Shown here piece after piece: positions 11,330-22,378 of a DNA stretch of 64,000 nt. Under the pieces are notes generated by a model. That model was not told where the DNA came from and searched no databases. It worked only from the letters and a program-made list of their open reading frames with translations. The DNA comes from Talinum fruticosum (Eukaryota; Streptophyta; Magnoliopsida; Caryophyllales; Talinaceae): positions 3,844,001-3,908,000 of the forward strand of contig JAITYX010000059.1 in the NCBI GenBank assembly GCA_021018815.1, written 5' to 3'. Made by a program: the position numbers and the translations under genes. The stretch's first letter is position 1; each line of letters begins with the position of its first letter.

Positions 11330-13953
11330 TAAAAGAGAGGTTAACGAAAAATGTAGCAAAAGTTGGGGATAGCCATGGATCAGGTTTTGAAAGATTGTTT
11401 CAAATTGACTCTGAATTTTAGTTCAATTGCAAAATTATATATATATCCATATCTCAAAACTCCCGTCACCGTACCGGGTGCAGGGGTTTAAGTAATAATC
11501 TTACTTCTAAATTTGCTGATTTTTTATAAAATTGCGGAGCAATTAATTCCGACGTATTCTATATTTTTACAACACCGTTAAATTATCTACTACTCTATAG
11601 AAAAGCAGCAAACAAAATTTAAAAATCCATTTTACTGTAACTATTACGATCTAAGCTACGAAATTAAAGCAAAGAAACTCACTTTTATCAGGTACTCCCT
11701 CCATTTCACAATAAATATTATTTTAACTAACAATTTTGTTTCACGATATCTATTACTGTACCATTCCAATGACATATTAATAATTAATTTACTAATTTAT
11801 CCATATTAATTAATTTTTTTCCTTTGCTTCTTTCATTGATTTTTTTGTCCTCTAATGAAATATTGGGACAATTTGATCTTTTAACATAAATTTTTATATT
11901 ATATTTTTTTATAGAGAGGGAAATTTCATTAGTAAAAAATTTATACGCCATCTACAAAGATAATTTTCTAACAAGGTAAATCTAAAATATTAAAACAAAT
12001 CTCTATTTCGACAAAATTAATCGTAAATATTCTTCCGTTCAACTCTATACTTGCAACATCAATTTGGCCACAAATCATGTTCTTCGACTTCAATATGTCT
12101 TTCCCGAACATCAACTAACTATTGTACAACTTTATAGAATAGATTTTTGTGTGATATAACAGATCCAACATAAAAGAAAATATCACTTTGATCGAGTCAT
12201 ATGAAATTTCATTATTGAATCATTTCCAACCAAAATCAATGAAACTAATTGATAAAAATATCAAAAATATACCCTCCAATCAAATCAATAACCCTAAAAA
12301 CTTGCACGTATTAGTAAGAGAAACAAACTCTTATAATAAGGAGAGAAACCCAAACTCTCACAAAAAATAAGAGAAATCCAAACTCTTACAATAAAGAGAG
12401 AAACCCAAACTCTTACAAGAAGAAAAGAAATTCAAACTTGCACAAGAATTACTAGACAGAAAATAATAATATCTTTAAATCTTGATTCGGTTGAAAAATT
12501 AAAATAAAAAGGGTTTATCAAAGAGTGTAATTACGTCAATAGCAACCCTAATAATATAAAAAAAGAAAAAAATAATTGATACAGAATGATAGAGAGGAAT
12601 AAAGGAGAGAAGAGAAGAGAGGACTAAGAAAACTCTTTTAAAAGTATTATTAATTAGTATAAATTTTATATTTTTGTAATATTATTTTATAACCTTAAAA
12701 CAAGATGCCCACCTCGGATGATTGAGGTTGTGCTTTAATTTTGTAGCATGTGAAAAATATTTTAGGGGTTTACAATAATAATTTATCCGACAGGTATGCC
12801 ATGGTGCTACTTGTTTGATTGGACGGCACTACAATATCGCAATCTTCCCCTGTGAAAATTTTATCCGACAGGTATGCCAGGGTGCTACTATTTTCATCTT
12901 CAGATTCAGGATAACTCGTATGGCTATGGGCATGCAATGTGTCTAACGTTCCATCGACATATTTTTAACGCGATACGTCTAAACACACCGACAAACACAT
13001 GTTCAAATTAACATCGATGTGTATGCCTCGATGTTCAAAGCATAATGCCTTCTTTTACTTTCAGTTATCAGTTAAGTCTTTTAATTAAGTTGGTTTTTAA
13101 TATAGTATTAAATAGGGCTGAACAGGATGTTCAAAGTATAATACCTTCTTTCACTTTCACTTATCAAATTAACATCTATGTATATCATAATTAACTTATT
13201 AATATAAGATGTGAATATATGTTTATGATAATACAAATTTAATATATGCTAAGACTATGTAGAAAAAAGGGAATGAAGTTCATGTGTGTATAGGATTATT
13301 GTTTATGTGTTACGTTCTAGAGCGTTGATCATAGAAGTGATTTTTCTTTATGTGTTTCAAGTCGCCTATTGAATAGGTTTTACCAATCCACTACGATGTG
13401 ATTTTCGGCCTTTATGGTATGTGATATGTGTAGATCCATATTTAAAACTTGTGATAACTTCGTTCGATTTACCAAGATGTGAATTATTGCTCCATAATTT
13501 ATGATTTTAGGTAGCCACGTTCTCTCGAGCGATGAGTCCTTGGTTGGTATCTTGTGTTGACTTCAGTCAATCCATCAAGATGTGTTTATAGCCCTTGAAT
13601 TTTGTAATAGTTCCTTGTATTAGTAATGAGTGAATTTTCGTAAGATTAAGAAACTCAACGACATAATCAAAAATCTGATTTATATATTAAATTATAACTA
13701 AATATGATATGATATTTGTATCATTATAAATATTGATTACACCCGTGATGAAGGAAAACTTCAATTCATTCTATTCACCGTGATATGATATTTGAGGTTG
13801 TGCTTTAATTTTTTAACATGTGAAAAATATTTTAGGGAGTTACAGTAATAATTTGTCCAACGGATACGTCATGGCGCTACTTATTTGATTGGACGGCCCT
13901 ACAACATCACAATCTTCCCATGTGAAAATTGCACAAATTGTATGACGTTTAAG
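11330..13953 (+). repeat. Diverged direct duplication, copy 1
   Basis: Parallels 14738-16298. Shared landmarks include GTAGCAAAAGTTGGGGATA near 11351, the block starting AAGAAAACTCTTTTAA at about 12630, GGGCATGCAATGTGT near 12927 and a TGGTATCTTGTGTTGACTTC block near 13540. Copy 2 lacks about 0.8 kb present here (about 11812-12628). A diverged partial repeat of the 12715-12870 part recurs at 13790-13950. A third partial copy lies at 36075-36575. It is non-coding; the repeated nature suggests decayed retroelement sequence. Confidence 0.7.
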
Positions 13954-14491
13954 TATACTTGACAATCGGGTCATTTGGTTCGAGTTCGGTTTGGGTTAAT
14001 TTCGGGTTGATCTTGTTCAGGTTCGGATTTTGGGTTCGGGTCAACTTCGGTTCGGGTAAACTTCGAGTCGATCTCGTTCGAGTTCGTTTGGTTTCGGTTT
14101 GGGTCAATTTCGATTCTGTTCAACTTCGGGTCAATCTCATTCGGGTTCGATTCGATTTAATTTTAGATTGTGTCGTAATCGGGTCACTTTTTGGGTCAAA
14201 ATCGATTCAAAATTGTACCACTATGGGCACAAAAGTCCATCCTCAAAAACAATATGGGTTGTGTCACTTTTATTTGGGTTAAATCGATTCGGGTCCGATT
14301 CGGTTTCGGTTCTGTTCGGCTTCGATTCGAGTCGGAATCGAGTTCATTAGATTTCGGGTCGGTTCGGTTTGGGTCGGTCCATTTCGGTTTTCGGGTCAAA
14401 ATCAATTCAATCTGTTTCAAATGTTGGTTCAGTTTGGATTTCGGGTCATTCAAGTTGATTCGTTCGGTTCGCGTCGGCTTTACTCGGATTT
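13954..14491. mobile_element. 538-bp hAT-like insertion with TSD and paralogous empty site
   Basis: A TTCGGGT-rich insert is flanked by CGTTTAAG at 13946-13953 and again at 14493-14500. The sister duplication has the uninterrupted site near 15458-15480 (ACGTTTCAGATTCAGGATAA), so this is an insertion after the duplication. The long open frames inside are artefacts of the GGTTCGG repeat pattern. Termini are only weakly inverted (both begin TA); class inferred from the 8-bp target duplication. Confidence 0.65.
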
Positions 14492-14737
14492 ACGTTTAAG
14501 ATTTAGGATAACCTATATGGCCATGGGCATGCAATGTGTTCAACTTTCCATGACATATTTTTAACCCAATAATTCTAAACATAGCAACAAAACGTATATC
14601 AAGTTAACATCGATGTATGTGACTTAGCTTTACTTTTTGGGTCCCCCGATACATTTTAGATTCTTGTAAAGAATTATTATGAGATAAGTAACATGTCGCA
14701 TCAGATTATGAGATAGGTAACATGTCGCATCGGGTAT

Positions 14738-16298
14738 AAAAGAGAGGTTAGGGAAGAATGTAGCAAAAGTTGGGGATAACCATGAATCGGGTTTAGAAAG
14801 ATTGGCTCAAATAGACTGAATTTTAGTTCAATTGCAAAATTATTCATATATCCATATCTCAAAACTCCTGTCACCATACAGGGTGCGGGGTGTTTAAGTA
14901 ATAATCTTACTTCTAAATTTGCTGAATTTTTATAAAATTGCGGAGCAATTAATTCCAACGTATTTTATATTTTTACAACACCGTTAAATTATCTACTACT
15001 CTATAGAAAAGGAGCAAGCAAAGTTTAAAACCCATTTTACTTTAACTATTACAATCTAAGCTACGGAATTAAAGCAAAGAAACTCACTTTTATCAGATAC
15101 TCGTTCCATTTTACAATAAATGTTACTTTAACTAACAATTTTGTTTCACGATAACTGTCAATATACCATTCCAATGACGTATTAATAATTAATTTACTAA
15201 TTTTATTTAAGAAAACTCTTTTAAGAGTATTATTAATTAGTATAAATTTTATATTTTTTAATATTATTTTATAACCTTAAAACAAGATGCCCACCTCGGA
15301 TGATTGAGGTTGTGCTTTAATTTTATGGCATGTGAAAAATATTTGAGGGAGTCACAGTAACAATTTATCCGACAGGTATGCGAGGGCGTTACTTGTTTGA
15401 TTGGGCGGCACTACAATATCGCAATCTTCCCATGTGAAAATTTTGTCATAAATTGTACGACGTTTCAGATTCAGGATAACATGGCTATGGGCATGCAATG
15501 TGTCTAACGTTCCATTGACATATTTTTAATCCGATACGTCTAAACACACCGACAAACACATGTATACAATTAACATCGATGTATATGCCTCGATGTTCAA
15601 AGTCTTCCTTCACTTTCAATTATTAGTTTAGTCTTTTAATTTAGTTAGTATTAAATAGGGCTGAACAGGATATTCAAAGTATAATACCTTTTTCACTTCC
15701 AATTATCAAATTAACATCGATGTACATTATGACTAATGTAAGATTTGAATATGTGTTTTCTTGAAAAGAAAAAAATATGATGATAATACAAATTTAATAT
15801 ATGCTAAGACTGTGTAGACAAAGGGGAATGAAGTTGACGTGTGTATTGTTTATGTATTACGTTCTAGAGCCGTGATCATAGAAGTGATTTTTCTTTATGT
15901 GTTTCAAGTCGTCCGTTGAAGAGATTTTACCAATCCACTACAATGCGATTTTCGAACTTTGTGTTATGTGATATGTGTAGATCCCTATTTAAACCTTGTA
16001 ATGACTTCGTTCAATTTACCGAAATGTGAATTATTGCTCTATAATTTATGATTTTAGGCAGCCACGTTCTCTAGAGCGATGGATCCTTAGTTGGTATCTT
16101 GTGTTGACTTCAATCGATTCATCAAGATATGTTTATGGCCCTTGAGTTTTGTTATAGTTGCTTGTATTAGCAATGAGTGAATTTTCCTAAAATTAAGAAA
16201 TTCAACTACGTAATTAACATTCTGATTCATATATTAAATTATAATTAAATATGATATAATATTTTTAAGATTATAAATATTGGTTACATCCATGATGT
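14738..16298 (+). repeat. Diverged direct duplication, copy 2
   Basis: Parallels copy 1 at 11330-13953 over most of its length with an internal deletion near 15205. Extra pieces of the same family recur at 14505-14610 and 16290-16400, both with GGCCATGGGCATGCAATGTG. No coding capacity. Confidence 0.7.
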
Positions 16299-16710
16299 GG
16301 CCATGGGCATGCAATGTGTTCAACTTTCCATGACATATTTTTATCCCTCATAATTCTAAACATACCAAAACATGTATCAAGTTAACATCGATGTATGTGT
16401 CTCAATTTAAAAGCGGTTCCCAGTTCTGTTGCAACCGAGTTCTCCATTTTTAGAACTGGTGTTGGAATTAGTGGAAGCCATATCCCGTACCGAGTATTCA
16501 CTTGGTTGCATCTCTAACTTAAGCTTTTTTTTTTAAAAAAAAAAAAACTGGACATTCTCTTCTTCTTTTTCTGTTTTTTTTTCTTTTTTTCTCTTTTATG
16601 CATACAATTTTATTCCAAACTTCAACAAAATAAGCACATCTTCTTTGCCATAAAATTAAATAAAAAAGTGTTGCTTGTTTGAACATGGCATTTGGGGTGG
16701 CAGAAGGTAG

Positions 16711-16742
<32 letters not shown>
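16299..16742. other. Intergenic stretch with T/A tract and (CT)n microsatellite
   Basis: Contains a run of about twelve T followed by about twelve A near 16526-16549 and a (CT)n run at about 16716-16744. No gene is seen. Confidence 0.6.
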
Positions 16743-16744
<2 letters not shown>

Positions 16745-16746
16745 AG

Positions 16747-19199
16747 CTAAGACCCGTGCGTTGCGACGAATTAAATTTTTAAACAAAATGATGTATTGAA
16801 ACATTTTCTAAATATTCACTATTAGATCCCGATTCTCAAAGATTTATTTTTGTCTATAATACCTATTACATCAAGAATAATGAGTTCATCCTCAATCAAA
16901 ATACATCATAACTAAACTAATGGGAACTCTCTTTTAGGTGGTAACAGGGAAAAATTCACAATCACCTAGACTCAATAACCTAAAATATAAGAGTTGATAT
17001 TGATGTAAACAATAGTAGAGATAAAGTTTAAAGTATCATTAAAAACACTACATAAGAGTAATATAAGGTAATACAATGAAAATAATGATGGTTAAACAAT
17101 AACATAACCTCAATCAAACTTTACTTCCTTATTTATTTTGGATAAGTCTATTTATCGATACCAAGTAAAGGCATTTTATTTGGGTAAGTCTATTTATCGA
17201 TGCCAAATAAAGGCAGTTTATTTTGGGTAAGTTTATCTAATCCATATACTATTATTAAAACCTATAATGTCCGATCATATATATAAATCACGCAATTCAA
17301 TTATACCTTAAAAGATAAAATCAACAACTTATTTTGATCATTTTGCTCATTATATTGTACGGTATGTTGAAAGTAAGAAATGATTAAATTGATTTTTTAA
17401 ACCCATATCATCGAGCCGTGAGATGATTAAAAAACTCTTTGCTACATATTATTAAGTTTGAAAAATAAAACACTATACACTAAAATCCCGTTGGCATATC
17501 ACATACAACTTAAGAAACGCGCTTTAAACTTAAGCTCCTACCTAGCTATTACATTAAACATATGAGGTACAAATAGCTCCAACTTGGATTGCACACTCAC
17601 CAACTCACCACCAATTGTACCTTCAGTTTGGAACGCCCATCCATCAACTCAAAAGTTAAACTCTTCGACAATAAGCTTCAATATCACTAAACACAACTCC
17701 TTTCCCTCCCCAAAAAAGGGGTGTCAAAGTTGTTGAAGGTCTTGGAGTTGTAAAGAGAAGGTATGCTTTCAAAAATTGCAAAATAATCAAAACAAAACCA
17801 TTAAATTTGTCAATTCGACCTCAATCTCCCACTTCACAAATTAGTGAGACATTGATGCACCATTATCCCAACACCTTCACATTACGAAATCCAATCTCTG
17901 TCCCTCTTGAAATTCATAAAATCCACCCTTGCCACCTCGAACCCGCAAAGAGGGAGAGTGATATTGAGAGGAGGATCTTTCTTGAGAAAAATTACACCAA
18001 TAATGTTGAATGTACGAAATGAAGAAAATGAAAGACTATAATGGATAGATAAAAACTACCTAAGACTGCTACCCTTGCACTCGCTGCGTAGCTATGGACC
18101 CTCACCGTAAAACAAAGTAAAACCTAATTACATCCCAACCGCATAAAACACATAAAAGAACCTAAAACACTGTAGCAACATTCTTATTTAAAAAAACTTC
18201 AGCAAAGTAAAACCTAATTACAACCTATCAAACACAAAAAAACCTAAATTAAAAAAAAAACTTCAGCAAAGTTAAGAATCTCAAAACATGATGTTCACAA
18301 CTTCAAAAACAAAATATGGGTTGCTCCCATATGATAATTTAAGTCCAATAATCCTAACTCATTGCAAATAGTCACACAAACATATTTCCCAAATTTATCA
18401 AATAGTTATAAACACAAAAACCCATTCAAAAAGGATACCAACAAAATGCCCACAACTCAAAATACAAAATAAAATCACCAAAAAAATCGAAAACCTAACA
18501 GATTGCAAATCTACCTATATAATCACATATCCATAGTAACACAAAATAACTAGATCATCAATTATCATTTAATATAAAAATAAAAAACAAAATACCTAAT
18601 AAAGTAGAAAATTGATGCAACTCTGAAAGAACAGGGTTGTGAGATATGTAAAGAAGCCACAGAGCCTCAATCCCGAACCGATTCAACCTCCAATCCCTAA
18701 GTTGCTCTCATGATCGAAAACAAACCCAAAAATTGTTAGAAAAGGAATTTCTCACAATTATGTAAACAAAACTTCAATGTTCAATCAATCTTCCCCCCAA
18801 AAAAACAAATAAAGAAATTACCGCATTTTAGATAACCTCGCCCGTCTTAAAATCCTCCTCCCCACAACTTGAGACCATCAATCTTGAGTCTTTCCTTTCG
18901 GATAAACATAGACCATAGAATACGAAATATGATTGTTAAACCCATAGAATAAGAGATGATTTTTGAGGGGAAGAGACCAAACTCTAAAACAATAACCGAA
19001 CCTTTTCCACTCGGAGAAGTTTAAATTAGATAGACAAATTGAACCTTTTCTTCATCTTCAATCTCTCTCACTTTCGCTCCTCGCTCACCGATAAACCGGA
19101 ATTTTACGTGCTTTTCCACTCCCTTATTAGCTAATTTCGACACTTCAAAGGCCTTCTCACCTAAATTCTTATCTGATTTTGCTTACTTTCTTCATTTAT
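16747..19199. other. Helitron interior, no gene recognised
   Basis: Moderately A+T-rich. Minus-strand reading near 18600-19010 shows leader-like sequence with possible exon/intron borders (AAATGCG before GTAATT near 18825), but no protein domain. It may be further captured host sequence. Confidence 0.35.
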
Positions 19200-20456
19200 G
19201 ATTAAAGTGTGCGAATTTATATGTTTTGAGGTAATCCCGCCTTTTATGATGAAGAATACATCTTTCAAAGTGCTAAGGAAAAGAGCGGGAGGCCATAGAA
19301 GGTCGGAGAGCGAAGAAAAAGGTCAAACCAAGTCAGCCCTGGCTGTAGCACTCGGCCGTGCTGAAGAAAAGAAGGAAAAGGCACCTAGCACAGCATCGTG
19401 CCGAAGCGTAAGAGGTCAGCACGAGCCATGCTAGGAATTCGGAAATTAATCGAAGGCGCCGTGAGCTTGCACGGGTTAAGCACGGTTTCAGCACAGGCCA
19501 TGCTAAGAATTGGGGATTTAATTGAAGGCGCCGTGAGCTTGCACGGGTGCAGCACGGGTTCAGCATCGGTCGTGCCAATCGGCAGTGTACGTTTTTCGCA
19601 TCTTTTATTCCGAAGCTGTCATTTTTCCGGAGAGACTTTTTATGCTGCGTTTTTTAGACTAGTTTCTCTCTACTTTTAAGCACTTATTTCCATTGTTAAG
19701 GGATCAAAGCTTGGAGTTATTTTCATCTAATCGCAAGTTAATTCAAGTTTACAGTATTATTATTCTTCTCTCTACTTCCATCTTGCATTCTTTTCAGTCT
19801 TCATTCCTCAATCTGTTGTCAAATGCCATGAATATGTGTGGCTAAATTTCCAACTTAGGTTGGGTATTTGCCACTAATATGCTAGTTTAATCGTAATTTA
19901 TGCTTTGATATTAATTTGCAATTGTTTGATGAATTTCCGACTTGTTGATACTTATTGAATTGGTGTGAGGTTCGAGAGAATCCTACCTTTATTGTTTTTG
20001 GGAATTGAGTAGACTTCGAGAGAAGAGACTTAGTTCTACTTCAACTTGTTGGATGATTACAACTTAGATATGAGAATAATTTAGGTTGTTATTAAGGGAA
20101 GAGTCGATAATCATGTAATTCTTTGGTTTTAATTGTGTAAGAAGAACGATTAATTCAATTGAGTTAGCTTAATGACCTTCGAGAGAAGGCTTAGGTGGTT
20201 TAAACTGCATCGATTCCCTAGTTCATCGCAATTGTGAATAGTGTAGAAGCATGTGATTAAGATTGTTGGCATGTTAGCTTGGTAAATCCCTACATAAGGT
20301 TTTCTTTAGTTGATTTCATTTCGTTTTGTAGTGCTTGCGTTACCAACCAATTTGAATTGTTTCTTTACTTAGTTCATAAGGACATTGACCTTAGACTTGT
20401 ACGAGACCTAGCTCCCCGAGACCGACAACCGTACTCTCATTAGTACAACAACAAAA
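19200..20456 (+). mobile_element. Probable LTR/leader of an Athila-like Ty3/gypsy element
   Basis: This stretch lies directly upstream of the primer binding site. Around 19340-19570 it has repeated AGCACGG/CCGTGC words in a degenerate tandem (two copies of GGCGCCGTGAGCTTGCACGG), a pattern seen in Athila-type LTRs. The exact LTR start was not found; the 3' border should lie shortly before 20457. Confidence 0.45.
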
Positions 20457-20474
20457 TGGCGCCGTTGCCTGGGA
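20457..20474 (+). promoter_or_regulatory. Retrotransposon primer binding site, tRNA-Asp type
   Basis: TGGCGCCGTTGCCTGGGA matches the complement of the plant tRNA-Asp 3' end (ending GGCAACGGCGCCA) for 13 bases and partly beyond. This is the usual primer site of Athila-lineage elements. Confidence 0.75.
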
Positions 20475-20607
20475 GCTAGCGCCACTCCTTAGTTTAAGTA
20501 ATGTGACACTTTTGAATTGAGCTTTTTATTTTTCTTTGTTTTTCTTCTTCCTTTTTGTTTTTATCTTTGCTTGAGCCTACTTACGCTTGGTATAGTTTCT
20601 TGAGTGT

Positions 20608-21987
20608 ATGCTTAGGAGGAATCATAGAGGTGAAGAACTAGCACCTCTTGATCTCGAAATTGAAGCAACTATCGGGCGCATAAGTGGTGCAGCTCGCAGG
20701 CGAAGAAAGAAGCAAAATATGGATGGAACTCCACCCCTACCTCGTACCCTTCAATCCTACTCAGCTCCTTCAACGGGTACAGGAGGTTCCGCTATTGTGT
20801 TGCTCGATCTACCGGAGGGAACCAACTTTGATTTCAAGCCCGGTTTCATCCACCTCATTGAGCAGTAATCAATTCAGAGGGTCACCGGTGGAGAACCCCA
20901 TCAAGCACATCAACTCATTTCTTGAGCGTTGCGGTATGATCAAGATGGCGGGAGTAAATGACGAGTACCTTAGGTTGAAGTTCTTTCCTTTTTCCCTCAC
21001 CGATAAGGCAAAGAACTGGCTAGAGAACTGTGCTCCCAACTCTTTCCGCACATGGGCTGAGTTGAACCTTGCCTTCCTCAATCGGTTCTTTCCACCGGGC
21101 AAGGCTTCCAAGTTAAGGCTTGACATCCTCCAGTTCAAGCAACATTCCGGAGAGTCTTTATTTGAAGCTTGGGAGCGGTTTAAAGGGATGCAGCGAGAGT
21201 GCCCTCATCATGATATTCAACCATGGATGCTCACTCAAATTTTTTATGAGGGGCTTTCGGACTCGGTGCGATTATCTGTGGACAATGCTTCAGGGGTACC
21301 TTCATGAAGAAGACAATAGAGCAAGCTGATGCTTTATTAGAGGAGATGGCCTCCAATGCCTACAATTGGGGCGTTGGAAGGGATGATCGTGAACTAGTCA
21401 AGCATAATGTGGATGCAGTGGCTCTTTTGGCCAACAAGGTAGAAGCTCTCACGTTGCAAATGGAGAAATTTGTGGCAAACCCTTCAATTGGCACTTCCTC
21501 TTCTTCCACCGCTCAAGAGATGGGATATTCTTGTGAAGCATGTGGCGGTCCTCATCCCCATTTGGAGTGTCATTCTAGCTTCTCTACATCCGAGCAAGCT
21601 AATGCTCTCCACAATTTCCCTCCTAGGCCACCACCACAGAACAACCCCGACTCTCAAACTTATAACCCCGGCTGGAAAAATCATCCCAATTTCTCCTACC
21701 TCAACAACAATCCTCATCCCTACCAAAATCCATCTCAGCTACCCGGTTTCCATCCACCACCACAAAACCGGCCTCCCATTTCATACAATCCTCCTCCTCC
21801 ACCTCCACAGAAATCTAACCTTGAAATTCTCATGGAAGGTTTCATCCAAGCCCAAACCAAGACTAATGAGCAATTATCCACTCATCAAAAGATGTTAGAG
21901 ACCCAAATTGCACAAATTGCTCAACAAGTAAACCACCTTACCCAATCCCAAGGAAAGTTGCCAGCACAACCTCGAGCCAAATCCTAA
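20608..21987 (+). pseudogene. gag: Athila-like gypsy gag, two frameshifts, no pol
   Basis: Three successive frames give one gag protein: 20608-20868, then about 20870-21300, then 21304-21987. Recognisable parts are the N-terminal leader, the retrotransposon gag block (GSPVENPIKHINSFLERCG, then WAELNLAFLNRFFPPGK), the QADALLEEMASNAYNW region and a zinc knuckle CEACGGPHPHLEC (C-x2-C-x3-H-x4-C), followed by a proline-rich stretch and a short coiled region. One extra base near 20868 and one missing G near 21297 break the frame. After the stop no protease, reverse transcriptase or integrase follows, so the element is truncated. It lies within the Helitron candidate, with a tRNA-Asp primer site 130 bp upstream. 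Confidence 0.85.
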
Positions 21988-22009
21988 GGGGCACATCAAC
22001 TCTCTCCGG

Positions 22010-22373
22010 AATTGTGTCGGTCGCTGCTATATATTATTACATGTCAACATGACTTATCCAATATCCATTTACCACTTAAAAAGTTTAAACCTTATGAAAA
22101 TATACATCTAGAATTCAACGAAAGTATAGAAGAAATGAAAAACACTTTATAGTCGAACTCCCACCGTAAGTTAAGACTCATCATATCTCCCACCAATTTC
22201 AGCCACCACCATAACCAATTCACATGTGCCATATTTGATAAAATTCCCCACTACCACAAATATCAATTCTCCCAATGATCCCACTACCACCGCCCTCCCC
22301 TCCAACCCCTATCCATATCCATTTCTCAAACACCACCTTATCCAAAGCTTCATATAAAAAAAGAGATAAGATT
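22010..22373. other. Short unannotated spacer between gypsy remnant and solo LTR
   Basis: Anonymous sequence, probably Helitron body. No domain or splice pattern was recognised. Confidence 0.4.
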
Positions 22374-22378
22374 ATAAT

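Noticed and set aside
13959..14499. Several open frames of 80-107 codons on both strands
   Set aside because: Caused by the GGTTCGG-type internal repeats of a transposon insert; amino-acid composition is monotonous.
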